The notes beneath the pieces are model-generated. The model was not told where the DNA came from, searched no databases, and saw nothing but the letters and a program-made list of their open reading frames with translations. The translations under genes were made by a program, and so were the position numbers. 64,000 bases of DNA from Pterobdella sp. o SKG-2022 (taxonomy: Eukaryota; Annelida; Clitellata; Hirudinida; Piscicolidae), in NCBI GenBank assembly GCA_964035795.1, contig OZ038320.1, forward strand, positions 29,537,160 through 29,601,159, in the 5' to 3' direction. Below are positions 34,726 through 47,704 of this stretch, piece after piece. Numbering within the stretch: position 1 is the first letter of the stretch; each line of letters begins with the position of its first letter.

Positions 34726-37700
34726 TTAATAGTGGCCGTGCTGGCCTCCTACCACCACACTAGACATATGTCTACGGGGGTATGAATTGGGGCTATGATC
34801 ATTGTAAATGTAATTGTGTTTACTCTGTATTTCTCTGCTGTTTCTTTTATTTTTGTAGTATGCGTCGAAATTGTTCATGCTGTTACGATAGTTATTGTTT
34901 CGGCTGTAAGAATCTCTGGAAACTCTTATAATTTGTGGTGGGTATTTTGGCAAACTGTTGTTTTCTATACCTTTTATAGTTCTGATATTCCCTTTATGAA
35001 GTGTATCGTTATTTTCAAGCAAATTCTTATTTTCTATGTCGGTTTTAGCTGGGACATATTGGATTGAGGGCACGTAATAAGAATGAGTGTAGTTTAAACT
35101 TGATCTAGTCCTTGCTGGTTTGTTGGGGAGTGTATAGAAATTTCTAGAACTGATCCTACCGCTAGGGCTTGTTGTTTCTTTTTTTGAGTTTGAAAATTCA
35201 AAGTTATTTGTATTATTTTCAGCTATCAAAAGCCTACTTTGATTGGCGGTTTTGTATTCATTGACAGATGGAGGAAAGTACCCGATATAGTTGTTGTAGT
35301 TTTTTGCATTGATCAAAACTTTCTGTTGGGGGTATTTGAAAGCATCTGAACTGCTTCTGTTTGTTTTTTGCTTGCTTATAAACTCTTCTTCTCTTAGAAT
35401 GTAACGATTCGGTGCATCAGTTGAAGAAAATCTTCCATTCAAATCTACCAAGAACATTTTTTTTTGTTTGGTAAATTTCTTATCAGTTTTTTTCAAACTG
35501 TTTTGATTATATTCATCTTCAATCAGTGGGAAAAATTTGTCAATTTTTACTTCTATTTCGGGAGAATGATTTGGTTTTCTAGAATATTTCCTTAATGAAC
35601 TGTTACCATATTGCAAAGGTTGTGGGTAAGTGTACTTAACAACCTCTCGGTTGGGATAATATTCAGGAGAACTAAGAAGACTTTTTGGGGCATGTCTTAC
35701 CTCATATTTTGATGAAATAACTTTGACATCTTGTGGTCTTTGATAATTTATTTCTGTATCAAAAGCTTGTTCCGTGGAATACCTGTGTTGAGAAACTGGC
35801 AAGGAGACTGTTCTTTCGTGGTTTGAATGTTCTGTAGCTAAAATCTTTTCCTCGTCTGAATCACTGTTGTTTATTTTGTAACTGATTTTCGGTTGATTTT
35901 TTTTGTTTTTGATTTTATGTTTTGAATCATAAGAAATAACAGTATCAGTATAGCTGTAACTGATGTTTTTAGGCTCAGGTGAATTTGAAGTTTTTCTTTC
36001 TCTTGGTGATGCGTTTCTAAATTGATTTTTTACATAAGAATATTCAGGCTCAAAGCCGCTTCTATAGGGACTGCGTGATTTTCTCCCACGTTGGCCGCTC
36101 TGATCTCTTTTACAAAAACTTCCATACTCATCAGATCTTTCAAGCGTTGGTATTTTTTTCGACTCAACAAAATAATTATTGTTTTCACTTTCTTCACTTC
36201 TTTTTATTATTCTAGCGGAACCATCTACACTCCTTCTAATTAATCTCGGAGGGCTTTCTTCACTCCTATTTAGTTTTACAGGAATCTTTTCACTTCTTAT
36301 TATTCTCGCGGGACCATCTACGCTCCTTCTAATTATTTTCACAGGACTCTCTTCTCTTCTAATTATTCTTGCGGGACTCTCTTCTCTTTTGTCCACCAAT
36401 AAAACAGGTTTTTTCAGAATGTATTTCTTCTGTGGCACGTGTTTTTGGAGTTGTATTGTATTTGTCTCTCTGTACAATGGGTTACTAAACTCATACTCAT
36501 CTAAACCGTAATAATCGTCTCGTACTGGAGAATAATCTTTCTTTTTTCTATAACGTCTGAGGTCTTCTTCAAAGATGGCGTCAAGGTGTTCAAATTCTCC
36601 TATATACATGAAACTGTTTCTGTATCCCGGATCGTCATCTACATAGGCTTTGGTAGCATAAACTTCTCTCGGTCTTTCAAATTTCTCAACCCGTGGAGCT
36701 TTTTTGTTAACGCTATTCAACTGCCTTCTATTATAAAAAAGTTCTCCAGATGGAGCGTGTTTCGTAACAGTATTTTCCCTTTCTATCAAAACTTCTGAAT
36801 GAAATGATTGTGTTTTTACCCTTTGAGGAGATTTCTGGCGATAATAACTGGACTGAAGTGGTTGTTTTGTAATTATATTTGTTTGGTTTCTTTCTGTTGA
36901 GCTATCATTTTTATAATTTTTTTGTCTTAGCGTTTCATTGCCACTTTCACTTGAAGTTTTTTTGCCTTTATAAGCGTTTTTATACATAATTTCATTATTA
37001 TTTTCAGCTTTAAGCACAATGTCATCACCAACATTGTTGAAATTTCGCTTGGTAATTTTAGTCCCATTGTTTATTTTAGAATACAAATCTCTATCAGTTG
37101 CTACAACGCCATTTTTATCATTAATCTTCATTTTGTTGTGTTCCATGGTTAGTTCATCTTTAACTACCAAACCATTAGAAAAGATGTTTTCACCAGTTTT
37201 ATCTTCTACAAAGATATTTTTCGAATTAAGCAGATAGTCATTGTTTGGACCTATTTTTTCTCTCTTATTATTGCCTGACTTTACATTATCACTCCGTTTG
37301 TATTCATCTTTTGCTTTTTCATTACTTTTTTTTTCTTCCAAAGATTTCAAATTACTATCGTTATTCTCATTAGCTACAACATACTGCTTAGAAAAACTAA
37401 TATTCTTGATATTCTTGAGACTTTTTTCTTGTTCCAAAGATTTAAAATTTCTATCGTTATTTTCATTATCAACAACAGACTGCTTATAAGAGTTAGTATC
37501 CTTGATATTCGCATAAGTACTGTCATTCGTATGATCCTTCGTTTCATGAATCTTTTCTTCTTTTCCATTTATCCCCTCTGTTTTATTCCCAAAGGCTTCT
37601 TTTGTTTCTTCATTTTTGGATATGACATTTGCATCAGTTTTTATCTTTGCATTATCGTCTTTTTTAAGATTTTGATCATCACTTTTATTTTCTGGTTTTT

Positions 37701-38790
37701 TGACACTTTTGAAAGCTGAAGTGAGAATCGGGGGGATAGTCATATCATTAATATTGTAAACCAATAATCCTGCAAAATAATAAACGTTGCAATCAGCTTA
37801 ATAATTTGAAAAAAATTATCTGTCAGTTAAAAATTTTCAAAATATAAAAGTAATTACGTTTAAATTGAATTTTCACTTGGTTTTCTGGTTTTTCAAGTTT
37901 TGATTTGAAATTTTGAATTTGTTCATCCCATTCGTTTTGCGATACGCCTTCTTGTCCATATAGAAGTCTTATGTTAATATCTAGGAATGCAGCAAAAACC
38001 AATGGCTTAGGATCAAGAGTGTCTGAAGGTTCTGCAGATTTTGTGTGGGACTAACAATAATGATTGATTTTAAACAGATAATTTCAGTATTTAAATACAA
38101 TATATTGTATATCTCTAGCCTGCATGAACTATCCGATGTGCTACGACATAGGACTCTTCATAAAATTTGATTATTTCCATCACCCCTAAATTTTCTGCCT
38201 TCACCGCTGTATTTCCCATAGCCAGTGTTTCATTTTGAGTCGTTGAAAATTTGAATTTTTTTCCTTCCGACTGGGAAAAGAGATCTTTGCCGTATGTGCG
38301 TCTTTTAACTGGAAAAAATAAAAAGATTATGAATAAAAGTATTTTCCACACCAAACGAATTTTAAAAATGAATCTTTACTTTTTCCTTTTCTGTTGAGTA
38401 GAAAGACAAATCCCGGGTACAGAAATGGCACACTGATGTATCTGCCATCAGCACTCTTCGCCATCAGTCTCCTCTCGGTCACAATGTGGGATGCATAAAC
38501 CACCTTTTTGATAGTTCAAGTTAGAGCACTTATTATCAAATCATTTTGAAAAAACCATTTTTTCTGATGAAGTCGAAATGGAGGTAATGTTGACTAACTT
38601 CCTCTGCAAGAACCTCTTCCACTGAATTTTGGCTTTTGTGTTCATCGACAATATAGATTATATGGGGCAAAATGTTTTTGTGATTTTGCACAAAGTCAGG
38701 GAGACGTATTTCTTTGCTAGAATATTCATTTTCTTTCTCAATTACGAAGTTGTTTTTTTCATTCGTGTTCGAATCGATTTCAGAAGACAT
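34726..38790 (-). CDS. CABIT-like domain protein with very long disordered basic/serine-rich tail
   Basis: Five minus-strand exons: 38790-38599, 38503-38380, 38308-38130, 38050-37858, 37769-34726; 1243 residues with consistent phases. Residues about 20-160 fit the CABIT pattern seen in GAREM/THEMIS-type adaptors: LPHIIYIVDE, then SVEEVLAEEVVYASHI, then KSADGRYISVPFLYPGFVFLL. The exon 1 donor (GAA|GTTAGT) is chosen because it gives the only phase-compatible join to exon 2. The last exon encodes about 1010 residues: a Lys/Asn/Glu-rich first third, then a Tyr/Arg/Ser-rich part. It includes tandem repeats of the type REESPxxIIRR near 36380-36190. The C-terminus is SSVVVGGQHGHY. GAREM proteins couple receptor kinases to Grb2/MAPK; any such role here is inference. 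No enzymatic motif is visible. Confidence 0.55.
36185..36390 (-). repeat. Coding tandem repeat (10-12 residue unit) in the CABIT-like protein
   Basis: Successive units read REESPARIIR, REESPVKIIR, RSVDGPARIIR, SEKIPVKLNR, SEESPPRLIR and RSVDGSARIIKR. Unit pairs alternate, suggesting duplication of a two-unit block. Confidence 0.85.
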
Positions 38791-39509
38791 TTTTTAGATT
38801 ATTCTATCTGATACAAAATAAAAACTTGAATTCCAAGCTGAAATATTTGAGCTTTTCTAAAAATTCTTAGACTACCTGTTGAAATAACTAAAAGCTTGAA
38901 ATGCAATATATCAGGTATTTCCATTCATAATGAATTAAGCTCAGTTTATTGTTATACTGTTGGAGATCCGATATTGTTTACAGTAAGTTAGTGGTAGTTA
39001 AACGAGAAAAATTGGAAATATTTCAATGATTTATATGCACTTTGTCATTTTTTAAAAAAAACTTCAAATGTAGTTTCAAATCACATTGACCTTAGTGGGA
39101 AAACAAAAAGTATTTTCGATACATTTCATTGAAATCATGTATTAAAAATATTTGGAAATATTAACATTTTTTTTTAAAACTGTGTTTTAAAGTTTTCAAA
39201 AATACATTTTCAGTTTTTGAAATGTTTTATTAAGATTATTAGTATTTTGTAATAGAATAACAGCCAACAAAATACACGAGTCTGAAAAAATAAATTTTCA
39301 ATAATAGAAAATTATAAAAATAGATTAAACTTTCATTATTAAACTCATCGATCGCATTCAAATCTCCTTTTGTTTTAAAGGTTTACTTTTTTATTGTCTA
39401 TATTTTAAAATTTATTTCCGGTAGTCAGGTTGTTGGATTGGTGGAACAGCTTCGAAAATTAGTAAAAATAAATAAAATTTAATGAAAATCTTTAATAAAA
39501 ATACGAAAA
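38791..39509. other. Divergent intergenic region
   Basis: 720 bp between the start codons of the CABIT-like gene (-) and PPM1D (+). It presumably holds both promoters. No distinct motif recognised. Confidence 0.45.
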
Positions 39510-42500
39510 ATGGAAATAAATTTGAACGTTTATCACGACGTTCAACAAGGTGGTAGACAATACATGGAAGATATTATATCAATCGTAACTAATTGTGATG
39601 CTTCAAAAGACACGTCCAACTTAACCGAAAAACCTTTTGCATGCTTTTACGTTTTTGACGGCCATGGAGGCGTTGATGCTGCTAAATTTGCCGAAAAAAA
39701 TTTGCACAAAATCATTATTTCTCAAGAAGGCTTCTATAGCAAAGATGACGATGTTGTGTTAAAAGCGATTAAGAGCGGTTTTTTAATCACACATAAGCTT
39801 ATGTGGGACGTTTTAGGTATATTTATTCATTTAATTAATCATCAAATTAGTTAAATATGCAGTTATTTGAGAATAAAATGTTTCAAAATATATTTTCTTT
39901 TGCATTATCTGATTATTCTAATAATTATCAGATACATGGCCACGCACACATATGGGAAACCATAGTACTTCTGGGACAACTGCTAGTATGGTTATGATTA
40001 GAGGTGAGTGTCTAATTATTCTATATTCTAATCTCAAATGTAAATAATTTTCCAGGTATAAAAAGTATTTTGCTTTGAATAATGAATTTCTTGATTCAGT
40101 ATAAATAATCATTTTTGTTTCACTTTTCTTTGCTTCCATCGTCATCATCATTCTCTTTAGAGCCTATTTTTCTCAGCAAAGTATAAGGCATTTTCATTGT
40201 TTTTTTTATTTCCATGCTAACATGAATTTAACATTAAAGCTTTTCTTTATTTTATACCATCAATGAGATATGAAAAAAACTGAAGTTAGGTAAAATTGAT
40301 TATTCATAAAAAAATAACAAAACAGCATTAAGATATTTGAAACAGATTGGTTAGTTATAAAAGAAAATAATTGAAATTTGATATCTTTGTAATTGCATGT
40401 ATTCAAATTACGTTAAGACTAACAGAAAATTATAAATTTTTGCTTTTAATGAATGCATTAAAAACCTTGTGAAATTAATTATTTTGAAAAAAATTTTGAA
40501 GCTATAAAAGTAAAACACTGCAATGCAAGATGATTGGGCAAACACAAAAGTTAAAAATGGTCAAATAAAAATAAATATGAACTGACTGACATCACATTTG
40601 GTCTAGAAACTTCTGAAGTTTTTGCTACTATAAACTATTATCATACTTCTCATTGTACCAACACCTAAATGACTGAACCTCACACTGACAACTCAAGATT
40701 GCAAGATGTACGTGGCACACGTGGGTGACTCTGGTGTGGTGTTGGGGGAAGAGATGAGTGCCAATCAATGGAAATCCAACCCTATAACTATTGTAAGTCT
40801 TTCAATTATAACTGGTTTAAAATTATTATTAATTTTTTTGTTGTAAGTTTTTTGAGGGCGAATGGCTTGAAGCTGTTCATAGTATTATTATTTTTGATGT
40901 TGTGGGGCTCATGGGGTCTAAATCAACAGCATTAAGTGCTTGCATTCAGAATATAAATGTGTTTGTCCAATCTTTCAAGTTTTTTTAATAATTTTTTGGT
41001 CTACTTTTTTTTGTATTTTTTTACTTTTCATCAAAAAGTTTTTGTATGATTTTATGGAATTTTTTTTTTTTGGTGGGTTATTATATAATTGTCAGTTACC
41101 CATGATGCTTCAAAATAGTTTTTTTGTGTTTGTTTTTATAGCTTTCCAAAAGTAAGACTATGCTCCAAGTGATGGATGGATTATTTTAAGTATTTTATAA
41201 ATTTTTCATTTGAAATATAATACATTGTTTATATTTTTATGATTAAAATGGCAATAGATATAATTTTTTAAACTTATATTTAAACAAAATTTTCATGCCT
41301 ACAAACACAAATTACATTTCTACCAACAAATACAAATTTTAAAATGTTGGGGTGGTTGAGTCACCTCTTAAGAAAATGGGCAGGATCATGTGTAAAAGAA
41401 GGCATGAACTTTTGAGGTTGAAGGTAGAGAGGAATGGTAAAAACAAGTTTAACTTGGAAAAGCATGGTGAAAATCATTTGAAATAGATTTGGGTTAGTAG
41501 TGCCTTTGAGAGAGTTGGGTAGAAAGATAGGGTAATTTCATGAAAAGAAGTTAGTCATCTTTTAAAAAGTGAAAGATGCTGACTATGTTAAAATGATGTT
41601 GAAGTAATAACTTCAAGCTAAATATAAAACATAGCTTATAAGCTTTATAAGAAGATGAAGATTTTTGATTTAAGACCCGAAGATGATTGTTCTAAAATCA
41701 AATTGCTTCGTCAACTAATAAAACTTTATTGTATACAAATTATTTGCCAAACAGTAACAAACACCACTAAAATACACCCACAGGACCACAAGCCAGATTG
41801 CCCCAAAGAGAAGCAGAGGATTGAGAGCATAGGAGGGTCAGTGGTAATAAAAGCAGGCGTTCCAAGGGTGGTGTGGAAGAGACAACGCATGGATTCTGGT
41901 CTTCTGGTGAACAAACCTCCTACCAAGGAGTCTATACCCTTCCTAGCTGTCGCTCGGTCTTTGGGTGGGTTAATTCTTTAACGAGTTTTATTTTTGACAT
42001 AGCTAAATGTATTATAAAAATGAGTTTGCTTTTAACTTGAGACGTATAAACTGGTTGGACTAATGTTTCATTTAATCTACAGTCATGCTTCCATTAATCT
42101 CAGTCATATTTTTTGTGCTCCATCATACATGACTCATTGATGTTTATCATTTTTTGCTCCAGTAATTTTCTCATATACGGGTTTTAAATGAATTTTTTAT
42201 AAGGTGTTTTCCGTTTTCAAAAATAATTATTTTTTAAATGTTTTTTTTAAATTATAAATTCAAATTTGAACCAGATAATTGAAATTGTTTGACGTGATGT
42301 CTAAGGTGCAAAAGAATAGAATAATTTTTGTGAAAAATTTTTATTTAAAAATTTTTAATTAAACTTTTACCCTTAAAAATTTACTTTAAAAATATGTTTG
42401 TATATAAATATATCTCTCACCAGCTTTACTTTTGTATACATTATAATTTCGTCTATTCAATCTTCAAAAATAACATGAAGTCTCTAAAAACCAATTTGAT

Positions 42501-45215
42501 TAGATAGAATTTTATGTTTCTAAAAATATTGTGTTTTAGTATCTTGTATGTTATTGTTTTTTTTTGTTGTTGTTGTTATTAATGCTATTATTTTAATTTT
42601 TTTCTATTTTTGTTATTATTTTACTATGTAGGTGACTTGTGGAGTTATTGTGAAAAGAATGATGGGTACTACGTGTCTCCAGAGCCCGACATGTGTGTGT
42701 ATAAGATAGACCCTCGCAAAACCCGGTGTGTCATTCTCGCTTCCGATGGCCTCTGGAACGCCATCAGTCCATCCGACGCTGTCAAGCTGGTCAAGAAGTG
42801 CTGCGACAACTCCGATGAGGTTGTTTTTGCGTCTATGGACAGATATTTAACGCAATTTTTTTACAACATCTTTTCTTTGTGTATATCAACAATTTTTTTT
42901 ACGTCAATTTTTCAGAGTTTTTCTAGTACATTTATCAAGCAAAAACAGCTTTAGTTTTTGTGTAGCCTTATCATAAAACTTTAGCATATATCATTTTATA
43001 TAAATTATTCATGAGTTTTTTTTAATTGCAGCTCTTGCAAGGCGTTAGCAGGGACCCAGCGAACCTTCTGGTGAGTCTGGCCTTAAAGAAGTGTGGCATG
43101 AGGTACATCAAGGCTGATAACACCAGTGCCATAGTTGTTCTCGTCAATCCGCCAGAAGGTGGTGATTCATTTGCAGAAAAGACCAAAACTAATGGTTCAT
43201 CTATCAAATCATGTGATAGTTCTATTGAAAAGAAAATTACTTGTCTACCGTTTTCACCCTTGTCAAATTTTTCTTCATGTCCGTCACTCATGCAAACTAG
43301 GAAGTCTATGCAGAGATCCAGTTCTGGGGTCAATATTATAACTAGCGCTTATACTTTTGATGATTTTTATGATGAAGATTATGATAGTTTTGATGACGAT
43401 GAGGAGGAGGAGGAGAATGATATTGATAATAATTATATTGATTTTTATGAAGATGAAGAAGAAGATGATTTTGATGAGAAAGAAGTTGAAAATAGTAAAA
43501 GTGAATTGGATTTTTGTGAAAATGTAGATGAACTAAATAGTGATTCCATTAAGCTTGATGCAAAAAAACAAAATAACAAGATTTTAGGAGACTCGGAAAA
43601 TGTTTCTAAAGCTGAAACGATAAACTATGTGAAGAAGCAAGAAATAACAGAGGTGAAAAAAGAATTTTGTTCTTTTACTCAAATAAAAAAAAAAACTGAG
43701 CAGCTACATTTTAATGGGGAGAATTTTACGAATAAAAATGGCAATAAAAAACTCAATAATGAAAATGAAGATAATAATAAAAACGAATCAGATGCTCAAG
43801 ATTCTGTTGCTAAAACAAAAGTTGGTGAATGGGAAACAAATACTGAAAATGCCGGTGGAGATTCAAATGGAGATGATGGAGGGAAGTTGGAGTGGGATGA
43901 GAATAATGGCAATGAAGTCTATGCACACAATGAAGAACACAAAAAGACAAGCAGTGATAAAGTTGTCAATGGAGGCTGCTGCTTGAAAGTTAAGTTCATG
44001 ACGAAAAGTAGAAGGATTGTTGACTCTTTTGGTAGAAATGATAAAGCATTTTCAAAGAGGCCCTTGGTGCAAAAAATCATACATTCTAAACCAATCAGAC
44101 CCCTGCCTCAGATTTCTCACTTCATGAAAAAATCTCCCATCAAGCATTCAGATTCACTTTTAAATCGACTAAATTTTGAAAATTCTTTGAAAGAAAATAA
44201 AGTTTCACCTAAAGAATTCGATAAAAACACCCTGTCGGGGTCTAATTTGAAACAAAAATCAGCGAACGAAACGAAAAGTGGAGTATCCTTCTATATAGGA
44301 AGTGTCAGAAAACATAACACACACGAAGATACAAGCAAAGAAGATTTTAACCTGCTGGAGTTGTGCAAAGCAGCATATGACGGCTTGCAGACGTACAATG
44401 ACAAACCAACGCCTCAAAAACCTGTTTGCTTTTTAGATTCTCAAACTTCTCACAGCTCCTCTTTCCACCGCCTCACAAATGATGAGAAAGTTTCCGACGC
44501 AGGTGACAATAAATCTGGCAAAAACCAACCTACTGATAGCAAAGACTTAAAGCAGCAATATACGTCTATAAAAACTTATGTTAATGTTTTGCAGCCATCT
44601 TCAAATAATAATTCAGTGCTGCAAATTAATTGCGCGCAAAAAAAATTATCACTAAACATACCAGAAGTTCCAACAGCTTCAGAACCTTCAGAACTAAATG
44701 GTAAAGCAACAATCAATACAGAAGAAGCATCCGAAGCAAACACTTCTTTAGCGTTGACTTTCACAAAAAAATGCAAAAATGTTGCTCATAAGAGAAAACT
44801 GGGGGTCTTGGATTGCTCACCGCTTCGTAAGCGATGTAAGCTGTCAGAGGATGCAGTTGAAATTTACGAGGTTGTGTCCGCAGATTGTGTTACTGAATAC
44901 ACTTCTGAAGAGGATTCGACTAATAATATATTACCGAATCAAAATCTTCAACTGAATACCGATATATCTAAGAACGAAGAAACGACTATTATTAAAAATC
45001 TTGCCACATCTATAGACCAAACATCACTTTATGAAGATCAACGTGCTAAATCTTGTGAGAAAAAAATCGAGGAAAATATAAGAGACGAAAATGCTAATAT
45101 AAATAGTGATAATAGAGAAGAGAGTTCGATTGCTGGTGACGGCACTGCCTCAGAAAATATAAGGGTAGAAGACAAGGATAATAATTTGCTATTACGTGTC
45201 GAAGCTTGTGCTTGA
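39510..45215 (+). CDS. PPM1D: PPM1D/Wip1-type PP2C serine/threonine phosphatase
   Basis: Six exons: 39510-39816, 39932-40003, 40698-40792, 41784-41964, 42632-42819, 43032-45215; 1008 residues in frame. Residues 1-330 are the PP2C catalytic fold: GGRQYMEDI, FDGHGG (metal Asp), WPRTHMGNHSTSGTTAS, KMYVAHVGDSGVVLG, DHKPDCPKEKQRIESIGGSV, VVWKRQR, IPFLAVARSLGDLWSY, VSPEPD, ILASDGLWN and ADNTSAIVV (last metal Asp). The W-P-R/K-T insert, the VxWKRxR loop and SLGDLWSY are specific to the PPM1D branch. The tail of about 680 residues is unusually long; human PPM1D totals 605. The tail has an Asp/Glu run (43360-43480), Asn/Lys-rich segments and a basic cluster SPLRKRCKL near 44820. In vertebrates PPM1D dephosphorylates p53/ATM-pathway proteins and p38 in the nucleus. 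Confidence 0.92.
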
Positions 45216-46272
45216 ATGTTCAATTTTGTCAATTATAAATAGTGTGTTGATGGTTCAAGCAAACTATTTTGTGTTATATTTTTATTCGGTTCGTGTTGAT
45301 TATTTTATTTTTCACTAAAATTCATTTCGAGTTGTGTCTATGTAGTTAACTCGTCTAAAAGATTTTCAACTTTTAGTTTTTTATGTTTATTCGTGACAGC
45401 AGCCTTATCAGACATTCAAGGTAATTCGAGCTCATCTTCAAACTATTAGCATTCATATCAATGATATTTGTGTATTTTTAAAACGGATTTCCAGAATTAT
45501 TTTTATAATGCAATTCTACTGATTAATTCACATTTATAGTGCAATTTTTATGAATAATCTACCAGATTGAGTTGCGACGGTTGCTAAGTGCTTAAGGTAG
45601 AGTGTGTATCAAGAGCTTAGATATCACCAGAAATTTATCACTATATTTGTAAATCTCCAGCGTTCAGTTAAGTTTTTACATGATATTAATGCAAAAATTC
45701 ATATTTCTTTACATCAATGGTTTTAATGGTTTGTATCTTGTGTTTCACGATTTTTACTAAGTTTATATTTGACTCATTTTAATTGGTGAATTTAAAGTGA
45801 TGTATTCTGCCTTTATACGATCTACTTAACTTAAAATTCCACTTTGACATTTTAACTATTAATTTTAATGGAAACTATTTGTGCCTTATAAGTTTATATT
45901 TAATAAATTTTAACGTTTTCTTATTTTACAAATTTTAAATTATTTTGTTTAAAGAAGTTTAGTTTGTTTTACAAATTTTTGCAAGATTTTCTTTAAAAAT
46001 GAATTCAATAATATAAAAAAGTAATATTTAATTAAATCAGCATATTTAAGAAAAAACTGAAAAATGCTTATAATGATAATGCATTTAAGTCATTATGTGT
46101 ACTTATTCACCGAACTCTAGGCCTTGAGCCGGGTTTTCAAGTTAAATTATGTAAGATTACTAGTAAGATAACAAACTGGTTATATAAAAAAAAAAAAATT
46201 TAGATTTTTTTTTATAAAAGGTGAAGCCAGCGTTTTATCCAAAACTTGAGATTTATAAATATTTTTAAAAAA
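45216..46272. other. 3' flank of PPM1D, no gene seen
   Basis: AT-rich. The 3' UTR of PPM1D must end here. I see no further coding sequence or repeats before the LINE fragment. Confidence 0.5.
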
Positions 46273-46670
46273 GCAATATGTATTATCAAGTTAACCATCG
46301 TCTAGATGGCATGACGACCTTTCCATGGAAGCATGGAAAATGCTTGGTTAGGGATGCAACAGTTGTCGACGCTTTCTCCAAGTCCCACATAATTGCCAGC
46401 TATATCGAATCGGGTTCTACTGCAAAAACTGCGGAAATATTAAAAAGCCGCAAATATCAGGGCTTGGTGGGCAACTTCCATTTTCAACCCGTTGCAAGAC
46501 AACAGACTGCTGCAGTCTCTCAACCGGCAGCTTTGTTGAAAGGTAGAAAACTTTTCGAGGCGAGTGAGGACCCTTTGGAGGCAGTCTTGTTGTGCCAGAA
46601 GGTCTCCCTGGCAATTGTCCGCGGCAATGCTACCAGCATTTTTTTCTGCCTCCACTTTCCTTTCTCTTTC
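46273..46670 (+). mobile_element. LINE C-terminal fragment, second copy
   Basis: The plus-strand frame contains RLDGMTTFPWKHGKCLVRDA, VVDAFSKSHIIASYIESGS and AKTAEILKSRKYQGLV, ending in SLAIVRGNATSI. It is homologous to the minus-strand fragment at 8080-9000 and better conserved. It is 5'-truncated inside the C-terminal module, and both copies end at the same point downstream of VRGNA. Confidence 0.75.
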
Positions 46671-47135
46671 TTTTAATTTTAGTTTTATTTTGAAGTTTAT
46701 ATCGTTATTTTTTGTTTTTATTAAGTGTGTGAATTCTTATGATAAATGAAACTATTTCGTTTTCTCATCAAGTGTTAAAAAAATTAAACGAGAATTTCAT
46801 CAACAAAACTAGATTTTAATTTCATAAACAAGTTTAGTTTTTTTAATTGAAAAATAATTGATATTTTGAAATTAAAAAAAAATTGATTATAGGCTTAAGC
46901 TAGTTTTTGATTGGTTAGTCTTTTCAAACTAGGTCGTTACGCCTTATTGTAATTGGTCGGCTTTGTGAATTTTTCGCTTTGTAGGTGCCTTTGCGTGAAT
47001 GTTTGCTTATGTAAGTTTGTTATAAATGTCGACGTTTTATATTTAAACCAGTAACAAGTCAATTTGAAAAATAATTTTGTTTTCTTTAAAATATATCGAA
47101 TAAGTTTGAGTATAACAGTAAATTAAACTATAGAG
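46671..47135. other. Upstream region of the small Maf gene
   Basis: AT-rich. It should contain the Maf promoter and 5' UTR. No motif could be assigned with confidence. Confidence 0.4.
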
Positions 47136-47656
47136 ATGCCTGGAACAAAGTTACATGAATCTGACGAGTCTGGTTTCGAAAGTGATAGTGAATATGATCA
47201 GGTTTTTTCGTGTTTCAAAACAATAAAGTTAAAAAATTAATCATGAATATTATTTGACTTTCTTTGTATTTTTGACAGAGTATAGAAGCAAAGTTTTTGA
47301 AAAAAGTCAATCTAACAGTTAAAAAATTATTACTGATGAGTGTTGGGGAATTGAACAAACGTTTGAAAAATCTACCTTTATCAGAAGCAAAAAGAATTAA
47401 ACAATTACGAAGAACACTAAAAAATCGTGGATATGCAGCTATTTGTAGAGGAAAAAGAGTAGAACAAGTAAATTCTTTAGAAAATCAAAAACAAATACTT
47501 ATCCAAAGAATCCAATTGATCAAGAAACAAACAGCTGAATATTTACGAGAACACAAAGAACTCACAGAAAAATATAACACCATGAAAAAATTAGCAGATG
47601 ATAAAAACATACAGTTTAAATCGACAATGCAGGTTGTTCCATCATCAAATGAATAA
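47136..47656 (+). CDS. maf-S: Small Maf bZIP transcription factor
   Basis: Two exons: 47136-47201 and 47279-47656; 147 residues, the usual size of small Mafs. After a 22-residue acidic first exon comes the Maf extended homology region (LLLMSVGELNKRLKNLPLSE). The Maf basic region follows, with the hallmark RGYAAICRGKR (RGYA...C..KR; Tyr in place of the bZIP Ala is Maf-specific), then a leucine zipper of about four heptads (residues about 88-125). There is no N-terminal transactivation domain, so it belongs to the small (MafF/G/K) group. Small Mafs dimerise with CNC proteins at antioxidant/MARE sites in the nucleus. The stop is 46 bp from that of convergent ELP6. The first AATAAA on this strand is at 48027, beyond the last ELP6 exon. 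Confidence 0.9.
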
Positions 47657-47698
47657 GTTTTTTAAAAATTTGTCAAACTCATGTAAAGGACACTGCTT

Positions 47699-47704
47699 TT
47701 TATT
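47699..47704 (-). promoter_or_regulatory. Poly(A) signal overlapping the ELP6 stop codon
   Basis: On the minus strand the stop reads TAATAAA. The AATAAA begins at the second base of the stop codon, so cleavage is expected within the 46-bp gap to the small Maf stop. Confidence 0.5.

Noticed and set aside
36179..37719. Series of Leu/Ile/Phe-rich plus-strand frames that look like membrane proteins
   Set aside because: Antisense shadows of the Lys/Asn/Glu-rich last exon of the CABIT-like gene.
38536..38598. Extension of CABIT-like exon 1 through SQHYLHFDFIRKNG to the next GT
   Set aside because: Its donor phase does not match the only open frame of exon 2. The upstream GAA|GTTAGT donor does, and it gives a better CABIT pattern.
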